Source of the DNA: Prorocentrum cordatum
Lineage: Eukaryota > Sar > Dinophyceae > Prorocentrales > Prorocentraceae
Reading direction: 5' to 3'
Assembly: GCA_963575745.1 (NCBI GenBank)
Contig: CAUYUJ010021141.1
Coordinates: 80,072 to 144,071, forward strand
DNA: 64,000 nucleotides
Shown: piece after piece, positions 34,040 to 45,842 of the stretch
How positions within the stretch are numbered: the first letter of the stretch is position 1
Layout of the letters: every line of letters begins with the position of its first letter
The notes under the pieces: generated by a model
The model's database searches: none
Told to the model about the DNA's origin: nothing
Seen by the model: the letters and a program-made list of their open reading frames with translations, nothing else
Made by a program: the position numbers and the translations under genes

Positions 34040-34470
34040 TAGGTTTTTGAAGGGCTTCAGCATTCTCGCCTTGTCAGCTTCCCGACGCTCCAAGACAGGC
34101 CAAGAGGCCTCCAAGACCGCCCCAAGATGGCTCAAGGGGCCCCCAAGAGAGATCCACAACGACCCAAGAGGGCCCCAAGACCGCCCAAGAGGCTTCCCAG
34201 ACAGCCGAAGAGGCCCACAAGACGGCTCCAAGAGGGAGCCCAGACGGGGGACCCGAACGGACATTTCGATCCCTCGGCCTGACAAGCTCTCAGGAAGCCC
34301 CCCAAAAAGCCCCAAGAGGCCCCCAAGAGACCCCCAGGAAGTCCCAAGAGGTCCCCACGAAACTCCAAAGCGGTTCCCAAGAGCTTCCTAAGAGTCCCCC
34401 AAACTACCCCCAAGAGGCCCCCGAGAGCGCTCGTCGTCGTCGTCGTTCAGGGTCGGCGGCACCGGCCGTA
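34040..34470 (+). repeat. Dispersed CCAAGAGGCC composite repeat, copy 2
   Basis: Starts TTGAAGGGCTTCAGCATTCT and CAGCTTCCCGACGCTCC. It contains GACCCGAACGGACATTTCGA, then TCCCTCGGCCTGACAAGCTC (34250-34290), and ends GTCGTCGTTCAGGGTCGGCG, CACCGGCCGTAAGG (34435-34472). Same order as copy 1. Confidence 0.8.
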
Positions 34471-34479
34471 AGGCTTTCG

Positions 34480-34627
34480 CCACATATATATATATATATA
34501 CATATATATATATGTATAACATGTGTTTATGCTGCTGACGATGATGTTGCCTGTGACTCTGGTGACGTTGCTCTCATGATGCTGTTGACTTGTTGATGGC
34601 GAATGTTGACTCCAAACATGACGATAC

Positions 34628-34674
<47 letters not shown>

Positions 34675-34735
34675 CTGATGCTGATGCTGATGCTGATGAT
34701 GGTGATGATGAGGATGATGATGATGTTGCCGAATG
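34480..34735 (+). repeat. (TA)n and (GAT)n microsatellites
   Basis: ATATATAT at 34483-34513, then a GATGATG run with GCTGATGCTG units at 34625-34730. Confidence 0.9.
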
Positions 34736-35655
34736 ATGATAGGAGCCGGGGGCGGCGGGGGCGAAGGAGGCTCAATGAGGAGGGAGAAAGGGAGAAACAA
34801 ATGACAGGGGAAGCGAAACTGGAGGGAGAGGGGTGAGGAGGGGGAACGACAGGAGACCGCAAGGAAGAGGGATGCCAAAAGGAAAGCGGAGAGGACTACC
34901 GATTAGACGATCTAGAGACACAAACAACAGCATGAGCATAATAGATGTTTGGAGGTCCGCGCGGGTTCTTTGGAGGGTCGTTGAACCCCCTGGAGCGCGC
35001 CAGGGGTGGCGCCGGAGGTGCTGCCCAGGGGGTCCAGCCCAGACCCAAGAAATCCGCGCGGACCTCCGAAAATGGAAAGGACGAAGCAGTTACCGCCTCG
35101 GGATCGGCCCACCAGTGCCCCCACAAGGGACTGGGGGCGTCCAAGATCGAGGCCTCCCAAGTGGGGTCCAAGTAGATGGGGCCAGAGGATCGTGCCGCAT
35201 CGGTAATACATCACCGATGCATCGGCGACGTCGGCGGTGCGTCGCCGACGTGGAGAACATCGACGTAGAAAACATCGGTGGTCACATCGCGGCGCATCGC
35301 CGATGCAAGGACCCCATCTAGGAGGCCTGGACGAGAGGGGGGCGTCCAAGGGGGTCGATCGTGGCCTGAAGTGCACGCGCGGACGACAGAGGGGCCAGGG
35401 GGCACGTTGAAAACAAAAGAGGAGGCCATGATATCAGGGGCAATACTATAGCCCCAGCCACTAGACCCCCCACCTGCACTCGGCCTGTTGAAACAAAATA
35501 CGCCACAAAAGGACCGAAACTCCTTCTCCGCACCAGAATTGTCTGGGCGCCTGGGCGCGCGAAGAAGGCTGGAGGAGCAACCGCGAAACCCAAGACAGTC
35601 CTCATTTCAGCGTCTTCACTGTCGCCATCGCCCTCCTCTTGAACGCCCGCGATAT
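34736..35655. other. No gene; one GATGCATCGGCGACG palindromic patch
   Basis: GGGAGGG-rich at 34745-34850. A palindromic cluster (ACCGATGCATCGGCGACG, GGTGCGTCGCCGACG) at 35208-35262 is related to the 9362 and 13733 repeats. ORFs are unconvincing. Confidence 0.5.
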
Positions 35656-35832
35656 TTATGATGGGCGAGGATGATGATGATGATGAGGGGGATGAGGAGA
35701 AGGAGGAGGAGGAGGAGGAAGAGGATGAGAGCGGAGGAGGGATGAGGATAAGGATGAGGATGAGGATGAGGATAAGGAGGAGGAGGAGGAGGAGGAGGAG
35801 GAGGAGGAGGAGGAGGAGGAGGAGCAGCAGCA
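35656..35832 (+). repeat. GAT/GGA purine tract
   Basis: GATGATGATG, then GGAGGAGGAGG and ATGAGGATAAGG, then a long GGA run, ending GCAGCAGCAG. Confidence 0.88.
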
Positions 35833-36435
35833 GGACATCAGATAAGATAAGACCCTGTGGCGCCGTCTCCCCAAGGACAGCCATGAAGACCCTCGCCCAC
35901 GTACGAACGTGTTGTAGAAAAAAAAGGGCGCCTGGATTCGCCGCGATGGCAGACTGGAAGATGTAACCACCGCGCGGCCCCGCGACCAAGGTGGCGCGGG
36001 GACAGGCCCGATGGCGGATCCGACGGCGCGCAGTCTGCGGCTGCTACCGTAGGCACTAACCTCTAGAGCCTCTGCCTGAGGAAGTGCCACGCTCTAGTGA
36101 TGAGCCACTGCCCCTTCCGTTGCGCGGACGAGGGGGGGGCTGAATAGCGACCGACCTCTGGGGCCGTTGGGACACACGCAAGACCGGGAAAGGAAGTCGA
36201 GACGACTCCGTCGCCAGGAGGAGCTCGCGCGCTGAGGCCATGAGGCGGAGGGAGCAGAGACGGGTGGAGGACGCTAGGTGGACAGTCCCGACAGGCCAGA
36301 AACACTCCTACTCGCCTCCCCACTCAAGAGACCTGCTCTCCAAAGCTGCTGCGCCCCCTCTCTGTTGGCCCAGCTGCACCCTCTCGCCTCTCGAGCCTAT
36401 CGCTTGCGCGTGCCCAGGAGCCGAACAGGCGCCCC
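35833..36435. other. No gene recognised
   Basis: Unique high-GC sequence; a purine tract precedes it, but no exon can be identified. Confidence 0.4.
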
Positions 36436-37065
36436 TCACGGGGCCGCGCCGATGGCCTTGACCCCCCCCCCTTCCTCATTGAGAGCGCGGCGGATCGCCG
36501 AGAGGAACTGGAGGCCGCGCTCGCTGCTGCCCAGGAGGAACGGCACCTCGACGAGCTCCTTGCCGCCCTGCCCCTTGGACTTGAGACGCTTCGCCCTGCA
36601 GGAACTCACCGGTTCGCCGAGCACCGCGGGGTCCTCCGCCGTCGTCGACGCTGACTCCCTGTGCTGAGCCGCCGCCAGCCTCTCCCTGGACAAGACGCCC
36701 CCCTTCTCCTCGTAGGCCGCGCCCTTGACGAGCGCCGCGAAGGCCCTCGAGCACGGCGCGTGCACCTTTCCCGGTGAACTCCATGCCCTCCTTCTCCGCT
36801 GCCTTTTGCTGCTCTCGTAGTTGTTGAGCCTCTGCGTTGGAGTGCTGGCCCTCCTCGATCATGAACTGCACCGCCCGACTGTCTAGCGGCGTCAGCCACG
36901 TCTCATGCACCGCGCCGATCGGCGCCCTCGGTGCAGCTCCGCCTCGCCGATGAGCACCAGCTTGGCCAGCGCGATGACGAGCTCGTCGATGCGTTGCTTC
37001 TTGCCGCCTCGCTGGACGACCGCCTTGGCCGCTGCCGCGCCGCCGCCAAGAGGGCTGTCGGCGTT
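36436..37065 (-). pseudogene. Frameshifted pseudogene of an unnamed family
   Basis: Three minus-strand frames join into one coherent helical protein. From about 37060 it reads GGGAAAAKAVVQRGGKKQRI and DELVIALAKLVLIGEAELHR. A shift near 36930 is followed by VHETWLTPLDSRAVQFMIEE, EAQQLREQQKAAEKEGMEFT. A second shift near 36770 gives RAFAALVKGAAYEEKGGVLS and, at the end, VPFLLGSSERGLQFLSAIRR. The layout (a K/G-rich linker, ELA.LVL, then a helical C-terminal half) resembles a repetitive hypothetical family of dinoflagellates; function unknown. A possible acceptor (CCTGACGCGCAG) lies near 37088. Two one-base shifts make an intact gene unlikely unless the assembly is wrong. Confidence 0.55.
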
Positions 37066-38305
37066 GCCTTGTCTTGCAGTCCTGCGCGTCAGGGAAAAGC
37101 GACATCCGATTGGGGGTCATCGCCGCGTTGGGCACGGCGGCCAGCACTGGCTTTGGACGAGCAAGGGGGTCGGGCGAGCGCTGATTCGCGAACGAACTAC
37201 GGCATCGACAACTCGAGGAATATGACCAATTCCCAGACACGCTGCTGAAACTCGTCGGCGCCCGACGCTTGATATTCGCATGGGGGCAGGCCACGTCCTC
37301 AATCGGCCAGCGCGCTTCATGAGACATCCCACCCCATGCAATTCTGCAACCTATTCATTGAGCCCACCGAGCGCCAACTCGTAGCAACCTGCCCAGAGAA
37401 GGTGCCCAGACAATTTGGCCATTAATTCGATCGAGATAGCGCGTGTTCTAGGGGCGGAAGAAGCGATGGAATCGCAGGCGATAAAGCGCCCCTTTTTATT
37501 GGGAAACTTCGCGTCGCATCAAATAACACCACCGACCGTTGCCGGGATCGCACCGCCACTCGAATACTCCACGAGCCCATTTCACAGTGCCACATTGAGC
37601 GATTCCCGCGGAGAGAACGCCGCTGAAGTGACCGTCGCAATCGGGGGGGTCCAGACCGCGCGCTGCCGACGTCGAAGGAGAGAAGTAGATCTACCACAAG
37701 GTTTTACCGAACTCCCAATCTCACCGCAGTGCGAGAAACGATCATTGCAGACGATCGAGCAGATCTCGGCCCTTCTCAGCAACCTCCGAACCTTGTAAAT
37801 CACAAAAAAACAACTTCGCCCAAGGGTCGGCGCATGTTGTCAACCGCGCGCGGCCGTCGCGCCGCGGGCGGTCGCCGCGTGGCAGCTCGGCAGACGGCGA
37901 CGCCAGAATCTGAGCGCGCCGCGAGGGATAGCGAACAAACAGCGAAAGCCAACCCAAGCGGAAGACACGAGACTCAAGGAAGGCCAGCACGCGACGCCAA
38001 CGACTGAGCGCCATCTCTTTGCTGCGACTCTGAACGCGAGCGGCGCTGCCCCCCCTCATGGCCGCCTACAATATGTGACCAATAAAGGATCCAGTTTCTC
38101 ACGCGGCCCCTCCGTCGCCAAGGGCGCCCCCGAGTTCAGGGCCCGAACATTTTCAACGCCGATGAGCGCAGACCTCTTGCTGCGAGACGAAATCTCTGTT
38201 GACGTCCAGCAATTCGTCCAGGGAGCGACAGGAACTCTTGATCGCGTTAAGACGTTTGTTCACCTCGGTGGCAATCGAGCCCAAGGAATGACCCCCCCCC
38301 CGGCG
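37066..38305. other. No gene recognised
   Basis: Minus-strand frames at 37742-38059 and 37582-37803 have some protein-like composition and could be further decay of the LINE at 38310-40944, but no motif is secure. Confidence 0.4.
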
Positions 38306-38309
38306 GCTA

Positions 38310-40944
38310 CATAGACGAAGAAACACCTAATTCAGTCTGGCGGCGCAGCTGCCGAGGCCCGAAGACGGCGACCAGCGGCGGCGCAGCCTTGGCCAGAGAG
38401 ACAGACAATCGCATAATACTAGCTCCTGTTCTGTGCCCATCCCCCAATCTGAGGAGCCTCATCCAGCACTTGGTTGGAAAAAAACTGACTGCGGCAAACT
38501 CTGCCCAGCCCGCGTCCGCGCGCGCGGAAGACGGGGCGCCGGCGATGCGCAGCTTGCTTAAGTCGTCGGCACACTTCGTTAAAGGCGGACCAACTACGAT
38601 GCCTGCGAGCGGACGCGTCGCTGCCAATAGCTCTATATGGGTCGCCCATGGGCGCTCCGCACCTGGGCTTGACCACCAATGCGCGGTCGCGTGCGAGGAG
38701 ACAAGTACTTGCTGATTCGAACCTATCACGCCCAAAATTGCGATCAGGAGATTCCACAAGAACGAAAGTCGCTTCTTCAAGAAGACTCCCAACTTGGAGA
38801 TCTGGAAGTGGGCACCAACAACAAGACAGGGGGCTGCCTCCACAAGGGGGAGATGATCCTAGATTTCGGCGTTGGTGGTAATATCCCGATCACCTTGGAA
38901 GCCAGAATGTTACCACCATCGCCGAGACCGGGATCTCCTTCCCTCGGTGGAGGAAAGCTGCCGATATTGGTGTTGGTGTCAATCTTCGGGAAACGAACAA
39001 ACAGCACTTGGGAAGTGCTGCGGAGGTCCTTGTTGGACCAAGTAAACCTGTAACCATAAAGCCTGAGACGAAGAGGAACCAACAGCAGGACTAGCATGGC
39101 CCCCACCCCCCTCCTCCCTCTGCAAAGCCCGTAATCACTGGGGCCGATAGGGCAAGGCCATTGCGACTGGTCGCCCAGGACAGCCGCGCAGGTGAGTCGC
39201 GCGATCCCCCCGAGTGGCCCATGGCTGCATTTTTCGGAGGGGGGGGGGGGCGGCCATAGCGTCGATTCCACAAATTCGGAACTCGGTCGGCCATTCGCGC
39301 GCGCTGCAGGCCGCGAGACAACGCAGCCTGCAGCGGCTCGGGATCAAACCGAACGGAGTAGCCAACGCCCGAGAAACTCGCGGAAATACCAAACGAAGAG
39401 TCCGCAATCACGCCCCAGACCTCAGCGGGCACACTCCACGGCGGTCAAGATCTCCGCTTAGGGGCGCGCTTCAAATACCTGGCTGCTACGGGCAGCAGTA
39501 GCCGCCTCAACAATAAAATCCAAAAACACCCTGCTCCAGCTCGCCCACCCCTCGTTCACCTCGAGAACCTCCATGCCCCTGTGCGGCCCCTCCTTCTTCC
39601 ATACTTCAAGCCACTCGCGAGCGCTGAGAGATGCTCCTCCCCGGCGACAGTTGCTGCGACCGCGGGGCCCGAGCCCCCTGCAGGCAAGAGCGCGCATTGA
39701 GCGCTGGGTTTCTCCCAGATTGCTGTTGCGTCGCGCCTCCTCCAACTCCTCCGCGGCATTCCCGATGCGCGCCCAGAGCTGCTGCCGCCGTAATTGCTGA
39801 CGCTGTTTACTGACCTGCTTCAGTGCGTTAACGACCTCCCCCCCCCGCCCTCCTCCTCGCCATTCCGAGCGCTGGCCAGGCGCGCGCGAAACTCCAGGCG
39901 CCGTCGCAGCAATTCCTTCCCGGCGCGGGCCGCCCCTCGACAAGCCCGCGACGCGCCAGGCCGCGAACCGCAGAACTGCTCGCGATCTTGCTCCTGCACA
40001 ATGCAATTCAAACATCAAAAAAAAAACACCTGGTCGACCCAACCCCGGCCTCGTGGGCCGCCTCCATCTCGCGAAGCTAGGCGGCCGTGCGGTCCGCAAA
40101 AAGCTCTCACAACGCAGCCTTCTTCAGACTGAGGAACTGAATTTCGATTGCAGACTTCTGTCAAAATCCCAGCGGCATCGAGACCTTCCCAACTGCTCTG
40201 ATCCAACAGAAGACCACTTCATATTGCAGTTCAGAAGCATATGATATCTGGGATGACGGGAACGCATGCGTACCACTCATCGCAGACCGGCTGCGCTGAG
40301 CAGGCACTGCGCGGCGACGGGGCCGAATAAATAATCAACCCCGACTCGAGCATCCATCTCGGCCGAACCACGCGCCCTCGATCCTGTCGCGGACCCTGGG
40401 CGCCGCGTAGCCGACCTCCCCCATCAGCTCGCGGACCAGTTGACCAGCGCCACCCAGCAGGTTCTCTCGCGACGAAAGATGAGGTGGGGCGACGGTAGAA
40501 TCGCAAGCGTGCCATCGCCCGCCTGCGCAGACCAGTCCAATCACACCCTTCAGGTCCTCGCAGATAACGGGCATTGTCCGCGACGAGCGAGAGACCCACC
40601 AGCGCGCCGCTGAGCCGAGAAACCAGCCGGCTGACCGCGGCAAAGAAATGCGGTTTCTCCGCCCTGCCCCTCGGGCGATCGGGGGAATGCACACCTGCGA
40701 CGGCGAGATCGAGCCCGGCGCGTTTCATGCGACGACCAAACGCGCGGCCAGCGAGCGATCTGGCTGAGGCAATCAACGCATCACAACATGTTGCTCTCTG
40801 ATGCCGCAATTCAGCAACAAGTGCTTTGCCATGCAGACATATCCGCGCGCGAACCAGTACCCCATCAGCAGGGAACCGTGTAGCTTGCGCCTTTGCGCGG
40901 CAGGTCAAGAGAATGCACGAACTCGCGTGAAAACAAACGCGCAT
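38310..40944 (-). pseudogene. Decayed LINE: endonuclease, linker and RT N-region
   Basis: Reading from 40944, one frame carries an exonuclease-endonuclease-phosphatase-like segment: HSPDRPRGRAEKPHFFAAVS, then LSLVADNARYL, placed like the D.NAR block. Next (40099-39458) comes a linker, ALKQVSKQRQQLRRQQLWAR then MRALACRGLGPRGRS, as found between endonuclease and RT in dinoflagellate LINEs (the R.L.GRG.GP.RR pattern). Then MPAEVWGVIADSSF (39432) resembles the start of the RT region. Frames below 39270 are fragmentary and no ADD box is secure. Several frameshifts and stops separate the pieces. The assignment is from domain order, less certain than for 7185-8865. Confidence 0.55.
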
Positions 40945-41520
40945 GGAAGCTCATGGCGGTCGTCATGCGAATTTCTCCCCGGCGATCAATGAATGGCGCC
41001 CATGATCGATGGATCCCATCATATTCAATGGATTCCGATGCAAAAATCGAAGCGAGGTCATCAGCTAACCGCGGCGGCTCTTCTCCCGAGACCGTCCGCT
41101 GCGAGGGTTCGGCAAAACGAGATCTGCATAGGTGAAACATATGAAAGGTGGGGGCGCGAGATGAGCCGCTCGCGACACCTGGAGGAGGAGCAGGTGGGGG
41201 AGACGAAGGAGGAGGGGGGGAGAGAGGAGAAGAAAAATAATGCCCCCCCCCCCCCCCCCCCCTTCCGACTTACGGCAGCATTGCTGGCAAATCGGCCCAT
41301 CAAAATACGCACCTGCCCTCGCGCGCGGGCTGGCGAAGCGCGGCGGGCGCCGCGCCCTGGCCGGGGCGCCGCCCTGACGCTGGGCGAACCCCGCGCCGTT
41401 CCCTCCGCTTCCCTCAAGGGGGGCGCCCCCCTCTGAGGCGGAGCCGTGGGGTGCTGGGCGAGCGCGCTTCACTCCTCGCATTGAACACTTCTCGCAAATG
41501 GCTCTCATCCGCCGCGAGGA
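40945..41520. other. No gene; C homopolymer
   Basis: A C run lies at about 41246-41264, next to a GGAGGAG tract (41180-41240). Nothing coding. Confidence 0.5.
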
Positions 41521-43134
41521 ACTGAAGACGCATCACATCGAAGCACGCGCGCGTTTGTCTGGGGCTCGCGAGTTTGGCGCATTGGGAGATGCGGGGCGCG
41601 TTCGGCGAGGCGCGGCGCTGGGGCGGTGGGGGCGGTCCGGTTGGTTAGCGTTGTTTGCGTTTATCTATGTTCGGTTTCGACGCGGCCCAAGGCTCGGTTT
41701 CGCGCCGGCATCTGGTCGACTTGATTCTACGACTCGCGCAAACGGGCCAGGGGGTCGGGGCCCCAACCGTTCGCCAACAAAAACGCCAGTGGCAGCCGAT
41801 GTCCGCCATGGAGCGGCGGAGGGGCCGGGCCCGCTCGGATCGGCGAAACAATCCATTGAAAAAGGGCACGCGTTCAAACGCGCGTCTCGCGCCCGCGCGC
41901 TCGGAGGGGCAGGAAGGCCGTCGAGAACCAGGCGGGCCCCGCAGAGGGGCTTCTAGGAGGGGCCACCCAGCGCGCGAGCCTCTTCTGCACGCCGCTGTCC
42001 AGGGGCACATGGCCCCGACGGATTGCCGGCGCGATCGAAGGTGCAGCGGACAGGCCAATGGGCCGGGCCGCGACTGGAAGCGACCAGACTCCGCCACGAC
42101 TCGACCCACCCCGCGCTGCTGGCACCGCTCCACATCGAAAGGAAAAGGGGCCGTCACGCGCTTTGCGCGCGATGATCCAAGTCACCAAACTTCGCGCATC
42201 GCACCCCGCAGCGAACCGGCCAATGGAACTGACCGCGACTGGGGGCGACCAGGCCGCGCCGGCAACTCGACTCGGCGACGACGAGCGCGAATCGACTCGA
42301 AAAGGGCCGGGCAGTCACGCGCACTGCGCGCGATGATCTGTGTAATCAAACTGCGCGCCTCGCGCCCCGCGTGGCGCAGCGTTCGGTTTTATCTTCGTGC
42401 CCCGGCGCCGCGCCGCGGAGGGCGCCAGCTCTCGGCGGCCCCGGCCGCGGCGAGGGAAGTGCGACCATCGTCGCGCCCCAGGTGGGTGACTTTCCAGTGG
42501 GGGCTCGACTGCAGGGGGCGGCTACGCGCATTGCGGACCCCAGGCAGGAGCGATCTCTGGCGCGCGGACGAGAGGGGCGGCGCAAGGTGGCCAAATCCAG
42601 ACACGCAAGTGGCCACTGTCGCATCGCTGTCAGCGATCGGGGGGCCCCCGCGAGCCCGCGCCAGACGTCGCTCTGGCGAAGGGCCACTCTCACGTGTACT
42701 TGAAGACGCCCTTTTAACTCAGATGCGTCGCTCGCCGAGACTCTACAAAACGCGCGCGCATTCGGGCTGGATTTAATCGCGCGGTCGACCTCCTGCTCGA
42801 GTGATGGCAGCGCGCGAGCCCCCTTCCTGAGGGCCCCCGCAAGGGGGGCCACGGCCCCGGGGAGGGAGGCCGACGCCGCGCCGCTCAAAGGCAGCCCCGG
42901 CTCATCCTCACACGTCTCTGGCACGCGCATGCGTGACCCACGGCGAAGAAAGACTCTTGGCGCGCGGCTTAGCGGGGAGCGCAGGGTGGCCAACCTTCAG
43001 CGCGCAACGCGTCACAATCGCACCGCGCTCGGCGACTGGGGGGCCCCCGAGGGCCCGCGGGCGCGCGCCCGAGGTCACTCTGGTGTAAAGTCATTCTTGC
43101 GCGTAGTCGAACGCCTCGCACTCGGAAGTCTATA
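41521..43134 (+). repeat. Very GC-rich region with internal duplications
   Basis: GCGCGC-rich. A duplication of about 165 bp pairs GGCCAATGGGCCGGGCCGCG ... CACGCGCTTTGCGCGCGATG (42050-42180) with GGCCAATGGAACTGACCGCG ... CACGCGCACTGCGCGCGATG (42215-42335). A second pair, about 400 bp apart, shares GGGGGGCCCCCG (42637, 43037). The 373-aa plus ORF is compositional. Confidence 0.55.
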
Positions 43135-43310
43135 GACCCAGGTCAACCCATGCCCAGGTCAGTCGGGCCTTGCAAGATCCTGCAAGATCCTGCAGGACAG
43201 CGCGCGCAAGCCCGGGCCATTGCACGCCTGGCTCTGCGCGATCCCGCAAGAACCGGCGCTCTGACTGACTCACGTTTGCACTGACGCTCGTCTCTTGGGC
43301 CCCGGCTCAC
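43135..43310 (+). repeat. Dispersed ~190-bp repeat, copy 2
   Basis: CAGGTCAACCCATGCCCAGG, AAGATCCTGCAAGATCCTGC, GGCCATTGCACGCCTGGCTC, GCGCTCTGACTGACTCACG and CTCGTCTCTTGGGCCCCGG parallel 10862-11050. Confidence 0.8.
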
Positions 43311-43548
43311 GCCTTCTGCCTCCCCCTCGCCCCCGCGGCCCCCCTCGTCGACGATGGCCCAAATCTAAACGCAAAGCTCGCAACATACGCGCGGCGACGA
43401 AGAGGCAGCGATAGCCGACCCAGGCCCGCGAGCGAACCACTTGCGCCTGGCAGGCGCAGCAGGTGAAAACAAATCTGCCAAAATATAAAGACCCCGTTCC
43501 CCCCGCATCCCTCCTCGTCTGCGTGACAGGCAGCAGCAGCATCCTCCG

Positions 43549-43612
43549 ATTGGCGTTCTGACTGGCCCCCGTTTGTATCGACCCTCGTCTCTGGTGCCCC
43601 GACTCGTGCCTT
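43549..43612 (+). repeat. Dispersed repeat, partial copy 3
   Basis: TTGGCGTTCTGACTGGCCCC, GTTTGTATCGACCCTCGTCT and GGTGCCCCGACTCGTGCC match only the right end of copies 1 and 2. Confidence 0.7.
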
Positions 43613-43624
43613 CTGCTCTATCCG

Positions 43625-43800
43625 CGTCCTCCTCGCCCTTCCCCCCCCCCCCTCTCCTCCTCCTCCTCCTCGTCCTCATCCACCTCTTCCCCTTCCTCCC
43701 CCCTCCCCTCCTCCTCCTCCTCCCTCCTCCTCCTCCTCCTCCCCTCCTCCCTCCCCCCCCTCCCCCCCCCCGCCCCCCCTTCCCCCCCCTCGTCGCGCGC
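43625..43800 (+). repeat. Pyrimidine tract
   Basis: CCT and C runs over about 175 bp. The Pro/Leu (plus) and Arg/Gly (minus) ORFs are artefacts. Confidence 0.85.
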
Positions 43801-45430
43801 GCGCCATGGCGCGCGCGATCCTTCATCTCTCCCACCTCCTCAAAACGAAGCGAGCGGCGGGCGGGAAGGCCTACGCGTCGCTCTCGCCGAGGGGCCGCGC
43901 GCCAGCCCGCGATGATCGGCCGCGCATTTGAACGCGCAACTGACGCGCTGCCGCCGGCAACTGCACGGGCGCGGCGGAAGGGGAAGAGGGGCCAAAGCGA
44001 TCGAGGGGGCAAGGGGGGGAGACGGGGGTCGAAGATCTGGGCAACTAGTGGAACGAAACGGGGGCAGTCCCAATAGTGCTCTACGCCATCGGGCTCTCGA
44101 GGGCACCAAAAAAAAAGAGCTACGCTGGACAATCTGCTGAAACCGTTATTAAGTCAGCCAACTCCTGGGAAACGTCTTGATGCAACCGAAAGCGCGACGC
44201 GTTTTAAGCGAGGTCAGGGTCGCCGGAACCCGCCCCCAGGGAATCGCGCAAATCGCTTCGACTTCGGCGGGGCACCAATCGAAAAGACAAAGGGCAAGGA
44301 GTTCATCGGGAACTAGAACGCATTTGAATCAAGAAGCCAGCAGACGTTGTGGCCAAGAAACTTATGGCTTCACGGCTCCGGCGCGCTCGCGACGGGCCTC
44401 GGCAACGCGCTCTTCCCGCTTTCGGCGACGATGGCGGCTCGGGGGGCCGAGGAAGGCCTCGGACCTGTGCTCGCAGATGGTCTTGCTTTCCCAAAACTTC
44501 GGCCCTCGGAGCCCAGCGCCGAGGCCCTGCAGGCTGAGGTGGCCCCTCGCGACAGCCTCGAGACGGGCGCGCCCCGCTCGCGAAGCTGCGGAGGTGGAGG
44601 CGGCAGCGCGTAAGCGAGCGGCCGGCGAAACTGCAGCGCCCACGGCGATTCTCGCCCCCCCCCCCCCCCCCCCCCGCGCCCTCAGCTTCCAAGGCTATCC
44701 CGCGCTCCCCGGGAGAGCACGCAGCGCGGGAAATTAAAAAACACCCGCCAGTTAAACCGCTTCTTCATGTGCCATTCCGTCGGGGGTCTGGAGGAACAGC
44801 GCCGCCCATGACAACGCAGAGGCCACTCGCGTCGCGCGCAACTATTCTTGCGCAGTAGAGGGGGCGCGGGCACGGGCAAGGAGGATGCCTCGAGACGACC
44901 GCTAGGCCACGGGGGCTCGCCGGGATATTTCTCCAGCGTCGGGCCCAAACCCAAGGCCAAGGTATTTGAGATCGGGGGCAATTTCGAAGTACTTCCAATC
45001 GGGGAGGAGGGGGGCTATGCGCATCGCGCACAGCTGTCGGAGAATGCCGCTGAACTCGCCAGCGAAGGACATGACCTTGCACTTGCTGGGCTTCAAGGTC
45101 AAGCAGGCCACTCTCGCGGCCACCATAAAATCTTCGGAGCAAGTGTCGGATGTGGGTTAATTTGGCCAAAACTGCCTCTACATCGTCGGCACAAGCTCAT
45201 GTCGCCCCTCGTCGCTTCGAATCCGCGTGCCCCATGCACTCCTGCAGAGACATATCGGCTGCGACGGCATGCAGCAGTCCACAAACAGGGCAGCCTTGGA
45301 TGATACCTGCCAAACTCGTAAAGAACATGCGTAAATTGGCCTGACGCTGCCCAGAACAGACGACGTCCACATAGAGGCGCTCCAGATGCACGGGTAGAGG
45401 TGGAGGTAGCGAGATAGGTCGGATGACCTT
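43800..45430 (-). pseudogene. Decayed LINE reverse transcriptase, 3' half
   Basis: Minus-strand fragments in element order: ERLYVDVV then SLAGIIQGCPVCGLLHA (RT motif B), ACADDVEAVLAKL (catalytic box), KPSKCKVMSF (L.P.KC block), APDLKYLGLGFGPDAGE (YLG..IGPDAG block), and near 44110 FWCPREPDGVEHYWDCP (C-terminal zinc-knuckle-like). Damage: an in-frame TGA at 45197-45199 just before the ACADD box, a frameshift near 45130, further breaks, and a C homopolymer at 44655-44678. The 5' side ends at a G/C-rich run, so the endonuclease is missing. The ACADD and GFGPDAG motifs mark it as a different lineage from the ALADD element at 7.2-8.9 kb. Confidence 0.8.
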
Positions 45431-45474
45431 GAGGGGCCAGAGGTGGGCCAGGGAGGGGAAAACGCATGTTGGAA

Positions 45475-45535
45475 GTCGGGGGGGGGGGTGGGGGGGGGGG
45501 GGGGGGGGGAAGGGGGGTGGGGCGAGAGGGGGGAG
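45475..45535 (+). repeat. G-homopolymer-rich tract
   Basis: Runs of ten or more G broken by T and A; lies at the truncated 5' edge of the LINE relic. Confidence 0.85.
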
Positions 45536-45840
45536 TTTGGTCTGGGCGGTAAACGACGTGGAGAAGCGCCAGGCACCACCGTCAAGTTCAATACTATTGT
45601 ATCCAAATTGGCGCCCTCGAAAAAAAACACGTTGGATGGGGCAGGCCAGCGAGGTCCATTTCTTGGCAAATCCCAGGACGCACACAATCAGCAGGTTGTT
45701 GTCGGTATTTTTTTGAATCCCATGGGGTCGCAAACAGTCGGGAGTCCGAACGGCGCCAAATTGGTCATTGGGGTCGTCTCCTCTGGGTGGAACAACCCCC
45801 AACGCGCAATTAATAACCATGGGCAGCCATCCGCCCTTGG
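45536..45840. other. No gene recognised
   Basis: Unique sequence before the 91-bp array. Confidence 0.45.
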
Positions 45841-45842
45841 GC

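Noticed and set aside
41655-42776. 373-aa plus-strand ORF
   Set aside because: Arg/Gly/Ala-rich product of a GCGC-rich duplicated region with no recognisable motif.
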